A stretch of DNA of 64,000 nucleotides, taken from positions 124,001 through 188,000 of the forward strand of contig NZ_CANLZR010000004.1 in assembly GCF_947495705.1 (NCBI RefSeq), in the 5' to 3' direction. Within the stretch, counting starts at the first letter, position 1, and the number at the start of each line of letters is the position of its first letter. The notes under the pieces were generated by a model. It searched no databases. It worked only from the letters and a program-made list of their open reading frames with translations, and was not told the DNA's origin. A program made the translations under genes and the position numbers. This document shows, piece by piece, positions 16,647 to 25,188 of this stretch. The DNA is from an uncultured Phycicoccus sp. (GTDB taxonomy: Bacteria > Actinomycetota > Actinomycetes > Actinomycetales > Dermatophilaceae).

Positions 16647-17714
16647 TCAGGACGTCCGCACCGGGGCGTCTCGCTCGCCCCGCAGCCGGGGCGGGATGTT
16701 CCACGGCGTGACCACCTGGGGCGCCGACGGCGCGTCGGTGGGGGCGCCGGGCAGCAGGCGGTGCGCCCGCAGCAGCTGGGTGAGGGCCGCTCGCAGGTCG
16801 GCCCGCAGGTCGTGGTGGAGCACCGCGGTGAGGGTGCCGTCACGTAGCAGGGCGAGGTTGTCGGCATCGAGGTCGTGCCCGACGAACGGCACCGGGTCCC
16901 GGCCAGCGGCGGCCAGGGCCCGGGCGATGCCCGCGTTGCCGCCGCCCATCGAGTAGACGCCGCACACCTCGACGCCCCGGCCGACCAGCTGCGCGACGAG
17001 CGCCTCGTTGGCGGCGTCGTCACCGTGGACGTCGGCGATCTCCTCGACCGCACGACCCGGGTCTTCGACGGCCAGCCGCTCCCGGAAGCCGGCCCAGCGC
17101 TCCTGCTCGCCGAGGAAGGCCCGGTGGCTCAGCCCCGCGAGGACGACGCCGGGTCGTCCCCGTGCGAGCCGGGCCAGGAGGTAGGCGGCGGTCGCCCCGG
17201 CGGCCGCGTTGTCGAGGCCCACGTACGCCACCCGCCCCGACCCGCTGACGTCGGTGACGAGGGTGACCGCCGGGATGCCGCGCTGGTGGGCCCGCTGCAC
17301 CGCCGCGGCGACGACGGGGTCGTCGGGGGCCTTGAGGACGAGCCCGTGGCTCACCCGCCCCGCGGCACCGAGCCCGTCGACGACGCGGGCGAGCTCGGCG
17401 GGGGTCGCCCCCTCGCCGAGGCGGAAACGGGCTCGCGCCGTGGCCGGTCGTGCCGAGGCCAGCGCCTCCTCCGTCGCCTCCGTCACCGCGTCGCGGAAGC
17501 GCCGGGGCGCATCGACGACGACGTCGACGAGGAGCGTGCGCCGCGACAGCCGCACCTGGGTCTGCTGCCGTTCGAGCTCGAGCACGGCGGCCTCGACGGC
17601 CCGCACGGCCCGAGCGCTCACCCCGGGGCGGCCGTGCAGGACCCGGTCGACCGTGGCGGGCGAGACCCCGGCCTGCTCGGCGACGTCGACGACGCGGTGG
17701 CTGCGGCGGACCAT
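16647..17714 (-). CDS. LacI-family transcriptional regulator
   Basis: A 355-aa repressor-type protein. Its N-terminal helix-turn-helix and hinge helix cover VVDVAEQAGVSPATVDRVLH, and a periplasmic-binding-like sugar domain follows (ALASARP... GYHDLD-like VGHDLDADN near the end). It resembles the branch of substrate-binding regulators with LxxR-type effector domains. ATG 17714 is chosen because the HTH follows after 8 residues. It is transcribed away from the PhyH gene at 17859 and with the Gfo/Idh gene at 15583, so it probably controls this divergent unit in response to a sugar. The 144-bp gap holds an 11-bp tandem repeat. Confidence 0.88.
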   Translation of the reverse strand: MVRRSHRVVDVAEQAGVSPATVDRVLHGRPGVSARAVRAVEAAVLELERQQTQVRLSRRTLLVDVVVDAPRRFRDAVTEATEEALASARPATARARFRLGEGATPAELARVVDGLGAAGRVSHGLVLKAPDDPVVAAAVQRAHQRGIPAVTLVTDVSGSGRVAYVGLDNAAAGATAAYLLARLARGRPGVVLAGLSHRAFLGEQERWAGFRERLAVEDPGRAVEEIADVHGDDAANEALVAQLVGRGVEVCGVYSMGGGNAGIARALAAAGRDPVPFVGHDLDADNLALLRDGTLTAVLHHDLRADLRAALTQLLRAHRLLPGAPTDAPSAPQVVTPWNIPPRLRGERDAPVRTS

Positions 17715-17756
17715 CCGCCCATCCTCGGCCACGACCGGGCGCCGACACCATGACTG

Positions 17757-17778
17757 CTGAGGTGTTTCTGAGGTGTTT
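17757..17778. promoter_or_regulatory. Tandem 11-bp repeat in the LacI/PhyH promoter region
   Basis: Two head-to-tail perfect copies of CTGAGGTGTTT (17757-17767 and 17768-17778) in the 144-bp gap between divergent genes. The 11-bp period is one helical turn, so both copies face the same side of the DNA. It may be a binding site for the adjacent LacI protein or another activator, although LacI sites are normally palindromes. Confidence 0.45.
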
Positions 17779-17858
17779 GCCGGCTTCCGCCGGACCCGCG
17801 GGGGGCGCAGGCTGGAGAGCAAACGGCAACGACGCCACCGCCAGCACAGGAGCACCCG

Positions 17859-19043
17859 ATGACCGCGACGAGCACGCCCACCACCGCCCCCGGCTTCCGG
17901 CGCCGCGAGGACTGCCGCCTCGAGGACCTCGTCCGGGTGCTGCAGGACCGGACCGACCCGGCCCGCCACCCCCACGCGGCCGGCATCGACCAGGGCGTCC
18001 CGCGGTACGAGGCGGCCACGCTGCGCCCCGCCCTCGAGGACCCGGCTCTCGCCGACGTGATCCGTGCCGAGCTCGCCGACGCCCTCGCCGAGGGCCCCGG
18101 CATCGTCGTCCTCGCGGGAGCCTTCGACCCCGACGTCGTGGCCCGGGCGACGGCGGCCTTCGAGGACGTCATCGCCCGGGAGAAGGCCTCCGGGCAGATG
18201 GCCGGCGACCACTTCGCCAGCCCCGGCGCCAACGACCGGGTGTGGAACGCCCTCGAGAAGCTCGCCGTCGCCGACCCCCAGGCGTTCGTCGCCTACTACG
18301 CCAACGACATGCTGGCGCTCGCCGCCGAGGCCTGGCTCGGCCCCGCCTACCAGGTCACCTCCCAGGTCAACGTCGTCAACCCGGGCGGCAAGGGCCAGAC
18401 CGTGCACCGCGACTACCACCTGGGCTTCCAGTCGCCGGAGGTCACCGGGCGCTACCCCGGGCGCGTGCACGACGTGTCCCCCCTGCTCACCCTCCAGGGC
18501 GCCGTCGCGCACTGCGACATGCCCGTGGAGTCCGGCCCGACGTTGTACCTGCCGCACAGCCAGAAGTACTCCCACGGCTATCTCGCCTACTGGCTGCCCG
18601 AGTTCCAGGACTACTTCGTCGACCACCACGTGCAGCTGCCGCTGCGCACCGGCGACGCGGTGTTCTTCAACCCCGCCCTGTTCCACGCCGCCGGGTCCAA
18701 CCACACCGCCGACGTGCGCCGGATGGCCAACCTGCTCCAGATCTCCTCGGCGTTCGGGCGGGCGATGGAGACCGTCGACCGCGACCGCATCGTGCGGCTC
18801 GTCTACCCCGCGCTGCTCGCCGCCCGGGCGGCCGGGATGCCGGAGGCGGACCAGCACCGCGTGGTCGCCGCGGCGGCAGAGGGCTACGCCTTCCCGACCA
18901 ACCTCGACCGCGACACCCCCGTCGACGGGATGACCCCGGCGAGCCAGGCGGACGTCGTCCGCGTCGCCCTCGCCCAGGGCCGCACGCCGGAGTCGCTCGC
19001 GACGCACCTCGACGCCGTCGCGCACGCGAAGCTCAGCCACTGA
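17859..19043 (+). CDS. Phytanoyl-CoA dioxygenase (PhyH) family protein
   Basis: An Fe(II)/2-oxoglutarate oxygenase of 394 aa. The iron triad is H183-x-D185 (HRDYH) and H276 (NPALFHAAG), with R287 or R288 a few residues later as a candidate 2-oxoglutarate anchor. Such enzymes hydroxylate or demethylate small molecules; many bacterial members act on secondary metabolites or on phosphonate- and sugar-like compounds, not phytanoyl-CoA. It is divergent from the LacI and Gfo/Idh genes, which suggests an oxidative sugar or polyol route. Hairpin repeat copy B begins 15 bp after its stop. The substrate is unknown. Confidence 0.85.
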   Translation: MTATSTPTTAPGFRRREDCRLEDLVRVLQDRTDPARHPHAAGIDQGVPRYEAATLRPALEDPALADVIRAELADALAEGPGIVVLAGAFDPDVVARATAAFEDVIAREKASGQMAGDHFASPGANDRVWNALEKLAVADPQAFVAYYANDMLALAAEAWLGPAYQVTSQVNVVNPGGKGQTVHRDYHLGFQSPEVTGRYPGRVHDVSPLLTLQGAVAHCDMPVESGPTLYLPHSQKYSHGYLAYWLPEFQDYFVDHHVQLPLRTGDAVFFNPALFHAAGSNHTADVRRMANLLQISSAFGRAMETVDRDRIVRLVYPALLAARAAGMPEADQHRVVAAAAEGYAFPTNLDRDTPVDGMTPASQADVVRVALAQGRTPESLATHLDAVAHAKLSH

Positions 19044-19058
19044 CCCCCGCTGCTGTTT

Positions 19059-19135
19059 CCCGACTTTTCATGCTCCGGTCCGCAGACACGCCGCGACACG
19101 CGGGTCGGGCGCGGACGCCAGCATGAAAAGTCGGG
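19059..19135. repeat. Hairpin repeat, copy B (77 bp)
   Basis: Perfect 15-bp terminal arms CCCGACTTTTCATGC (19059-19073) and GCATGAAAAGTCGGG (19121-19135). The inner part (GTCCGCAGACACGCCG... CGCGGACGCC) is shorter by 1 bp than in the other copies. It lies 15 bp after the PhyH stop and 7 bp before the GntR-type motif of the next gene, at the left border of the inositol island. Confidence 0.9.
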
Positions 19136-19142
19136 GAGTGTT

Positions 19143-19152
19143 TGTCAGGACA
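19143..19152 (+). promoter_or_regulatory. Putative GntR operator, site 1 (TGTCAGGACA)
   Basis: TGTCAGGACA in the leader of the Gfo/Idh gene at 19203, followed by TTAG as at site 2. It is one of five near-identical 10-mers found at promoters in the 19-45 kb island. A dyad TGT-N4-ACA is visible. Confidence 0.6.
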
Positions 19153-19202
19153 TTAGGCTGATAGTCTCTGCTCGACCACGGACCAGAAGGGTGTCACCTC
19201 GG

Positions 19203-20216
19203 ATGCGCATCGGACTCATCGGACTCGGCCGGATCGGCGCCTTCCACGCCGACACGCTCGCGGCGCTGGACCGCGTCGACCAGCTCGTCGTCACCGACCC
19301 GGTCGCCGCCGCGCTCGACGGCGTGACGAGCAGGATCGCCAAGGCCACCGCCGTCGACTCCCCGCAGGCCCTGCTCGACTCCGGGATCGACGGCGTCGTC
19401 ATCGCCGCCGCCACGAGTGCGCACGCCGAGCTGCTGCTCGCGGCGGTGGAGCGCGGCATCCCGACGTTCTGCGAGAAGCCGATCGCCGGCTCGGCGGACG
19501 AGGCGGTCGCCATCCGGGACCGGCTCCGCGACTCCGACGTCCCCGTCCAGATCGGCTACCCGCGGCGTTTCGACCCCGCCTTCGTCGCCGCCCGCGACGC
19601 CGTCCGGTCCGGAGCACTCGGGCGGGTGCACACGGTGCGCTCGACCACCCTCGACCCGGCCCCGCCGCCGGCCGCCTACCTCGCCGTCTCGGGTGGCATG
19701 TTCCGCGACTGCGCCGTCCACGACTTCGACGCCGTCCGCTGGGTGACCGGCCAGGAGGCCGTCGAGGTCTACGCCGTCGGCGCCGTCGACCCGGACGCCC
19801 CCGCCGAGCTCTATGCCGACAACGGCGACTGGTCGAGCGCGTCGACGCTCATCACCCTCAGCGACGGCACGATCGGGGTCGTGAGCAACACCCGGACCAA
19901 CGCCCGCGGGTACGACGTGCGCCTCGAGGTCCACGGCGTCGACGACTCCGTCGCCGCGGGTCTCGACGACGGCCTGCCGCTGCGCTCCACGGAGCCCGGT
20001 GCCACCTGGCCGGCCGGCCCGCCGCACACCTTCTTCATGGACCGCCTCACCGAGGCGTTCCGCCGGGAGCTCACGACGTTCTGTGCGGTCGCGGCCCACG
20101 AGGTCGCGTCACCCTGCACCGTCGAGGACGCGATGGGCACCACCTGGATCGCGGAGGCCGCCACCCGGTCGGCCACCGAGGGGCGCCCCGTCCGGATCGA
20201 CGAGGTCGCCCGCTGA
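19203..20216 (+). CDS. Gfo/Idh/MocA oxidoreductase, inositol 2-dehydrogenase-like
   Basis: A 337-aa dehydrogenase with GLIGLGRIGAFHADTL at the N-terminus, the EKPIAG lysine motif, GYPRRFDPAF, and the block GGMFRDCAVHDFDAVRW with the substrate-binding D and H of inositol dehydrogenases. It is clearly related to the gene at 42323 (same GRIGAFHA start, same RDCxVHDFD block) but diverged. ATG 19203 is preferred over an in-frame GTG at 19191, because the motif GRIG then sits at the usual distance. It converges with the LacI gene, 25 bp apart. Likely an NAD-dependent inositol or polyol dehydrogenase under GntR control. Confidence 0.87.
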   Translation: MRIGLIGLGRIGAFHADTLAALDRVDQLVVTDPVAAALDGVTSRIAKATAVDSPQALLDSGIDGVVIAAATSAHAELLLAAVERGIPTFCEKPIAGSADEAVAIRDRLRDSDVPVQIGYPRRFDPAFVAARDAVRSGALGRVHTVRSTTLDPAPPPAAYLAVSGGMFRDCAVHDFDAVRWVTGQEAVEVYAVGAVDPDAPAELYADNGDWSSASTLITLSDGTIGVVSNTRTNARGYDVRLEVHGVDDSVAAGLDDGLPLRSTEPGATWPAGPPHTFFMDRLTEAFRRELTTFCAVAAHEVASPCTVEDAMGTTWIAEAATRSATEGRPVRIDEVAR

Positions 20217-20241
20217 CCCGAACCCGGTCGGTGGGCGGGGC

Positions 20242-21288
20242 TCAGGCCCCGACCGGGGGTGCGGTGGTGCGGCGCTCGACGAGGGCGGGCCGCAGCAGGG
20301 CATGGGCCTCGGCCGGTGCCTCGCCGTCGAGCAGACCGCACAGGTGCGCCGCTGCCCGCATGCCCAGCTCCGCCAGGGGCTGGCCCACCGTCGTGAGCCC
20401 GATGGGCCGCATGCCCGCGAGCGCGGTGCCGTCGTAGCCGACGACCGAGACGTCCCCGGGCACGGCGAGCCCGGCATCGGCCACGGCCGCGAGCGCGCCC
20501 ATCGCGGCGAGGTCGTTGACCACGAACAGCGCCGTCGGCGGGACGTCGGCGCCCAACGCGGCACGGGCGCCGCGGTAGCCGCCCTCGTCACTGAAGGACC
20601 CGGGCACGACGGCGGCGAGGTCGCCGAGGCCGTGACGGCGCATGGCCTCCAGGTACCCGCGGCGCCGGTCGTCGGCGACGGCGCTGGCCCCGCCGTCGAT
20701 GTGGACGATGCGCCGGTGCCCGAGACCGACGAGGTGGTCGACGGCGAGCCCGGCCCCGAGGACGTCGTCGTTGCTGATCGACCCCAGGTGCGGGACCCCT
20801 CGGGGGGCGCTGCCGAGCACGACGGCCGGGCAGTCCGCCGAGACCGCCTCCTCCGCGCCGTGCGGCAGCCGGTGGCCGACGGCGAGTATGCCCTCGACGC
20901 GGAACTCGAGCAGCTTCTCGAGCTCGGCCCGCTCGGCCGCGGCGTCCTCGCCGCCGACGACGACGATGGTGCGGTAGTCGCGGCGGCGCGCCTCCGCCTG
21001 CACGGCGTCGAGCACGTCCGCGGTCATCGGGTTGTGCAGGTCGAGCACGAAGACCCCGATGGTGCGGGTCCGCCGGGCCACCAGGGCGTGCGCGGCGGCG
21101 TTGCGCCGGTACCCGATCTCCTCGGCGGCCGCGAGGATGAGCTCGCGGGTCTCGGGCGCGACCCGGGGCGCGTTCTGCAGGGCGAGCGACACCAGCGACT
21201 TCGAGACCCCGGCCCGGGCCGCGACGTCGCGGATCGTCGGCCGGCTCGGGCGCTCGAGGCCGGTGTCACCCCCGGCCTGCGACATCAC
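20242..21288 (-). CDS. LacI-family regulator of iol cassette 1
   Basis: A 348-aa LacI/GalR regulator. Helix-turn-helix plus hinge: TIRDVAARAGVSKSLVSLAL at about 18-37, then a sugar-binding domain (IGVFVLDLHNPM, LFVVNDLAAMGAL, VPGDVSVVGYDG). It starts at GTG 21288 or ATG 21285, overlapping the iolD stop by a few bases. It is the last gene of the cassette-1 operon and so probably autoregulated. The LacI-style palindrome at 28019-28036 in the operon promoter is its natural candidate site. Confidence 0.9.
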   Translation of the reverse strand: MMSQAGGDTGLERPSRPTIRDVAARAGVSKSLVSLALQNAPRVAPETRELILAAAEEIGYRRNAAAHALVARRTRTIGVFVLDLHNPMTADVLDAVQAEARRRDYRTIVVVGGEDAAAERAELEKLLEFRVEGILAVGHRLPHGAEEAVSADCPAVVLGSAPRGVPHLGSISNDDVLGAGLAVDHLVGLGHRRIVHIDGGASAVADDRRRGYLEAMRRHGLGDLAAVVPGSFSDEGGYRGARAALGADVPPTALFVVNDLAAMGALAAVADAGLAVPGDVSVVGYDGTALAGMRPIGLTTVGQPLAELGMRAAAHLCGLLDGEAPAEAHALLRPALVERRTTAPPVGA

Positions 21289-23129
21289 GTGCCTCGGCGC
21301 TGGGTGGCGACGCCCGCCTCGTGGGCGGCCCGGGCCTCGCGGACGCCCGCGAGCTCGCTCACCTCGGGCACGCCGACCTGCCAGAACAGCCCACCCTCGG
21401 TCCAGTCGGACTCCCGGACGTCGACGACGACGACGCTCGTGCGGTCGTGGCCACGGGCCTGCTCGATCGCGGCTTCGAGCTCGGGGATGGAGGACGCCCG
21501 CGTCGCGTAGGCACCCAGCGATGCCGCGTGGGCGACGAAGTCGACCCGGACGTCGCTGTTCGGGCCGCGCGCGTCACGGAGCATGTTGTTGTACGAGTTG
21601 CCGCCCTGGTTGCGCTGGAGCCGCTCGATGACGGCGAAGCCCGCGTTGTCGCAGACGATGAGGATGAACTTCTTGCCCGACAGCACCGAGGAGTAGATCT
21701 CGCTGTTGAGCATGAGGTAGGACCCGTCGCCGACGAGGCACAGCACCTCGCCCTCGGTCCGCGCGAACGCGGCACCCCAGGCGCCGGCCGTCTCGTAGCC
21801 CATGCACGAGAAGCCGTACTCGCAGTCGAAGCTCGCGACGGACTTGCTGAGCCAGTTGACGTTGAGCTCGCCCGGCAGCCCGCCCGCGGCGGTCATCACG
21901 TAGTCCTCGGGGGCGGCCGTGCGGTGCAGGGCCCCGATGATCTGCGCGTAGCTGAGCGGCAGCGCGCCGTCGTCGGCGATGCGGCCGGCGACGAACTCCT
22001 CCAGCCGGGTGCGCAGCTCGCTGCCGCGGTCGGTCCAGGCCTGCGGGGCGGCCCAGTCGCCGAGCAGCGACGACAGCTCGCCGAGGCTCTCGCGCGCGTC
22101 CCCGACGACGGGCGTCGAGAGGTGCTTCGTCGCGTCGAAGCGCGCCGTGTTGAGGGCCACGATGCGGGCGTCGTCGTCGAACAGGGTCCAGGACCCGGTG
22201 ACGAAGTCGTTGAGCCGGGTGCCGACGGCGAGGACGACGTCGGCCGCCGCGCAGGCCTCGTTGGGCTCGGCCGCACCGGTGACCCCGACCGGCCCGGCGT
22301 ACCTCGGGTGGTCCGCGACGAGCGAGGACTTGCCGGCGACGGTCTCGACGACGGGGATGCCGTGCCGCAGCGCGAAGTCGGCCAGCTCGGCCTCGGCGAG
22401 GGAGTAGTGGACCCCGCCCCCGGCGACGATCACCGGCCGCTCGGCCGCGCGCAGTGCGGCAGCCGCCCGCTCGAGCTCCTCGCGGTCGGCCCGCGGCCGC
22501 GGCACGCGGTGGACGACCGGCTCGAAGAAGCTCTCCGGGTAGTCGAACGCGGTGGCCGCGATGTCCTGGGGCAGCCCGAGGAACGCGGGCCCGCAGTCGG
22601 CGGGGTCGAGCAGGGTGCGGGTCACCTGCGGCAGCGAGCTGAGCAGCTGCGCGGGGTGGGTGATCCGGTCCCAGTAGCGCACGACGGGGCGGAAGCTGTC
22701 GTTGACGGTGGTGCTGGGGTCCCCGAAGTGCTCGACCTGCTGGAGCACGGGGTCGGGCAGCCGCGAGGTGAACGCGTCGCCGGAGATGAAGAGGGCCGGG
22801 ATGCGGTTCGACATGGCGACGCCGGCCGCGGTGACCATGTTCGTCGCGCCGGGCCCGATCGAGCTGGTCGCGACCATGACCTGGCGGCGCCGGGTGGCCT
22901 TGCCGAAGGCGACGGCAGCGAGCCCCATGCCCTCCTCGGTCTGGCCGCGCCAGACCGGGAGCTCGTCGCGGTGCTGCTCGAGCGCGTGGCCGAGGCTCGT
23001 GACGTTGCCGTGCCCGAAGATCGCGAAGACGCCGGGGTACAGCGGGACCTCGTGGCCGTCGACCTCGGTGCGCTGGGCGACGAGGTAGCGCACGAGGGCC
23101 TCGGCGGTGGTGATGCGGACGGTGCTCAT
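21285..23129 (-). CDS. iolD: IolD: trihydroxycyclohexane-1,2-dione hydrolase, cassette 1
   Basis: A ThDP-dependent ring-opening hydrolase of 614 aa that converts 3D-trihydroxycyclohexane-1,2-dione to 5-deoxy-glucuronate. The N-terminal domain has the IolD mark FAIFGHGNVTSLG, the middle domain GGGVHYSL, and the C-terminal ThDP/Mg site LVGDGSYLM near residue 467, with CDNAGFAVI completing the GDG...N motif. ATG 23129 (MSTVRITTAEALVRYL) fits the family start. It overlaps the neighbouring genes by 4 bp on both sides. It differs visibly from the second IolD at 37548 and is not a recent duplicate. Confidence 0.92.
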   Translation of the reverse strand: MSTVRITTAEALVRYLVAQRTEVDGHEVPLYPGVFAIFGHGNVTSLGHALEQHRDELPVWRGQTEEGMGLAAVAFGKATRRRQVMVATSSIGPGATNMVTAAGVAMSNRIPALFISGDAFTSRLPDPVLQQVEHFGDPSTTVNDSFRPVVRYWDRITHPAQLLSSLPQVTRTLLDPADCGPAFLGLPQDIAATAFDYPESFFEPVVHRVPRPRADREELERAAAALRAAERPVIVAGGGVHYSLAEAELADFALRHGIPVVETVAGKSSLVADHPRYAGPVGVTGAAEPNEACAAADVVLAVGTRLNDFVTGSWTLFDDDARIVALNTARFDATKHLSTPVVGDARESLGELSSLLGDWAAPQAWTDRGSELRTRLEEFVAGRIADDGALPLSYAQIIGALHRTAAPEDYVMTAAGGLPGELNVNWLSKSVASFDCEYGFSCMGYETAGAWGAAFARTEGEVLCLVGDGSYLMLNSEIYSSVLSGKKFILIVCDNAGFAVIERLQRNQGGNSYNNMLRDARGPNSDVRVDFVAHAASLGAYATRASSIPELEAAIEQARGHDRTSVVVVDVRESDWTEGGLFWQVGVPEVSELAGVREARAAHEAGVATQRRGT

Positions 23130-24304
23130 CGGCTCGTCTCCTTCAGGTCCTGCACGGTCTGCCAGCCCCGCGACTCCCACGAGTCGATGAGGGCCTGCTG
23201 CACGCTGACGACGTCGACGGCCTCGGCGAACCCCGGGTTGAACGTCGCGCCGGTGGCGAGCGCCTCGAGGAAGGCGAAGTCCTGGATGGTGATGAGGTCC
23301 TCGAACCCGATGCTGTTGGCCTTGCCGGGGACGAAGGCGCCGTGGAACGGGAAGCGCTCACCGCCGAAGACCGTCGTGTAGCCGGAGTTCGGGGAGTCGG
23401 TGACCGCGTAGTACTGCAGCTCGTTGATCCGCTCGTGGTTCCAGATGAGCGAGCCCTTGGTCCCGTAGATCTCGAAGGCGTTCTGGCTCTCGGGGCCGAC
23501 GACGGTGCGGCTGGCCTCGAAGGTGCCGGTGGCCCCGGCCTCGAAGCGGCAGAGCATCGAGGCGAAGTCCTCGTTCTCGACCTCCCCGGTCGGGTCCTGA
23601 GGGCTGCCGACGCCGTAGTGGCTGGCCGCGCCGGTGGGCAGGGGGCGGCGCGGGATCGTCGTGTTCTTCATGCCGACGACCTCGGTGATCGGCCCGACGA
23701 GGAACTGGGCCATCGCCACCGAGTGGCTGAGGATGTCGGAGGTCACGCCGTAGCCGGCCTGGTCGAGGAAGAACCGCCAGGTGAGCAGGCCCATGGGGTC
23801 GCTGCCGTACATCGACAGGAAGCGCCCGCGGTAGTGGGTGATCTCGCCGAGCGCGCCGTTGGCGATGAGCTCGCGGGCGTGCAGGACGAGCGGGGACCAG
23901 ATGTAGCAGTAGCCGACCCCGGTGGCGACGCCGGCCGCCTGCGCGTGCCCGAGGGCGGCGACGGCGTGCTCGGGCTTGCCGCCGATCGGCTTCTCGCTGA
24001 ACACCGCCTTCCCGGCGGCCGTCGCGGCCTCGATCATCGGCAGGTGCAGCATGTTGGGCGCGGTGATCCAGACGGCGTCCACGTCCGGCGCGGTGACGGC
24101 CTCGCGCCAGTCCTCCACCGCCCGCTCGAAGCCGAAGTCCGAGGTCGCCTGGCGACGGCGGTCGGCGACGGGGTCGGCGCACACGACGAGGTGCGGGTCG
24201 AAGGAGCGCTCGGGGAAGTGGCTCGGGATGCGCCGGGCCGAGCGGGAGTGGGCCTGGCCCATCCAGCCGAGCCCGAGCACGGCGATGCCGATGCGCGGCT
24301 TCAT
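23126..24304 (-). CDS. Gfo/Idh/MocA oxidoreductase inside iol cassette 1
   Basis: A 392-aa dehydrogenase, longer than the other four Gfo/Idh proteins here. It has AVLGLGWMGQAHSR at the N-terminus, SEKPIGG, and a long C-terminal domain with FLDQAGYGVTSDILSHSVAM. Family members with this GYGVTSDILSH block are found in inositol and other polyol clusters. It lies between iolB and iolD with 4-bp ATGA overlaps. It probably oxidises the inositol isomer (or epimerises through a keto form) that cassette 1 degrades. The exact substrate is not readable from sequence. Confidence 0.85.
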   Translation of the reverse strand: MKPRIGIAVLGLGWMGQAHSRSARRIPSHFPERSFDPHLVVCADPVADRRRQATSDFGFERAVEDWREAVTAPDVDAVWITAPNMLHLPMIEAATAAGKAVFSEKPIGGKPEHAVAALGHAQAAGVATGVGYCYIWSPLVLHARELIANGALGEITHYRGRFLSMYGSDPMGLLTWRFFLDQAGYGVTSDILSHSVAMAQFLVGPITEVVGMKNTTIPRRPLPTGAASHYGVGSPQDPTGEVENEDFASMLCRFEAGATGTFEASRTVVGPESQNAFEIYGTKGSLIWNHERINELQYYAVTDSPNSGYTTVFGGERFPFHGAFVPGKANSIGFEDLITIQDFAFLEALATGATFNPGFAEAVDVVSVQQALIDSWESRGWQTVQDLKETSR

Positions 24305-25188
24305 CGGGCCACCCGCCCTGCGGCGGAGGTCATCGGGAGACGGGGGTCCAGGCCCTGCTCGGCCCAGGCCTCGCGGATCCAGTGGTGGTCCGGGTCGTCG
24401 CAGAACGCCATGGTGCGGTCCTCGGCGGGGCCGGCGAGCACGTTGAGGAAGTACATCGGGTACTCCGGCTGGGCGGTCGAGGGTCCGTGGTAGCCCTCGG
24501 GGACGAGGTAGACGTCGCCGTCGAGGACGGTGACCGTCTCGTCGGAGGACCCGTCGACGGTGTAGACGCGGAACAGGCCCTGCCCGTGCGGGTGGCCGTG
24601 CGGCTCGTCGAGGCGTCCCATCCGGAAGTAGTAGATCTCCTCGTTCGTGGGCGCGCAGTCGCCGATGCCGTCGTGCCGGTGCGGGGGCCACGACGAGACG
24701 TTGCCGCCGGGGGTCAGCACCTCGCAGACGTTGATCTTGTGTGCGCCGGTGAACGAGTCGGGCGTCGCGATGTTCGTGACCTGGCGCGAGGCCCGGCCAC
24801 CGCCGCGGACCTCCACCGGCACGTCCTCGGCCGCGGTCACGTGCACCGGGAAGCGCTCGGTCGCCCGGGCCGTGCACAGCGCGACCTCGCCGGAGGCGGC
24901 CGTGATCTCGACGGTGGACCCCACCGGCAGGTAGATCCAGTCCGAGACGGCCGCGAAGACGCCGGTGCGCCCGCGCAGGGTGTGGGTCTCGCCGTCGACG
25001 GTGACCCGCACGTCGGTGGCCGACAGCGGCACGAGAACGCCCTCGACGCCGTCGAGCACGCGGCCGGCGGCGCCGGCGGCGAGGTCGAACACCTCGAGCC
25101 CGCTGTAGGCCCAGCCGGCCTGTTCGGGGGTGACGGTGACGAGGGTGTCGGCGGCGGCCAGGGCGCCGGCGCGGTGGTGGTTGCTCAC
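24301..25188 (-). CDS. iolB: IolB: 5-deoxy-glucuronate isomerase, cassette 1
   Basis: A cupin-fold isomerase of 295 aa that turns 5-deoxy-D-glucuronate into 5-dehydro-2-deoxy-gluconate. Family blocks: SWPPHRHDG with metal histidines, EEIYYFRM, and LVPEGYHGPS. The C-terminal block YFLNVLAGP and a DPDHHWIRE tail are also typical. ATG 25188 overlaps the Cgl0159-type gene stop. It acts after IolD and before IolC in the same operon. Confidence 0.93.
   Translation of the reverse strand: MSNHHRAGALAAADTLVTVTPEQAGWAYSGLEVFDLAAGAAGRVLDGVEGVLVPLSATDVRVTVDGETHTLRGRTGVFAAVSDWIYLPVGSTVEITAASGEVALCTARATERFPVHVTAAEDVPVEVRGGGRASRQVTNIATPDSFTGAHKINVCEVLTPGGNVSSWPPHRHDGIGDCAPTNEEIYYFRMGRLDEPHGHPHGQGLFRVYTVDGSSDETVTVLDGDVYLVPEGYHGPSTAQPEYPMYFLNVLAGPAEDRTMAFCDDPDHHWIREAWAEQGLDPRLPMTSAAGRVAR

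Noticed and set aside
15157-16956. Long plus-strand frame (599 codons) over the Gfo/Idh gene
   Set aside because: It is antisense to a gene with intact motifs, and composition is of a shadow.
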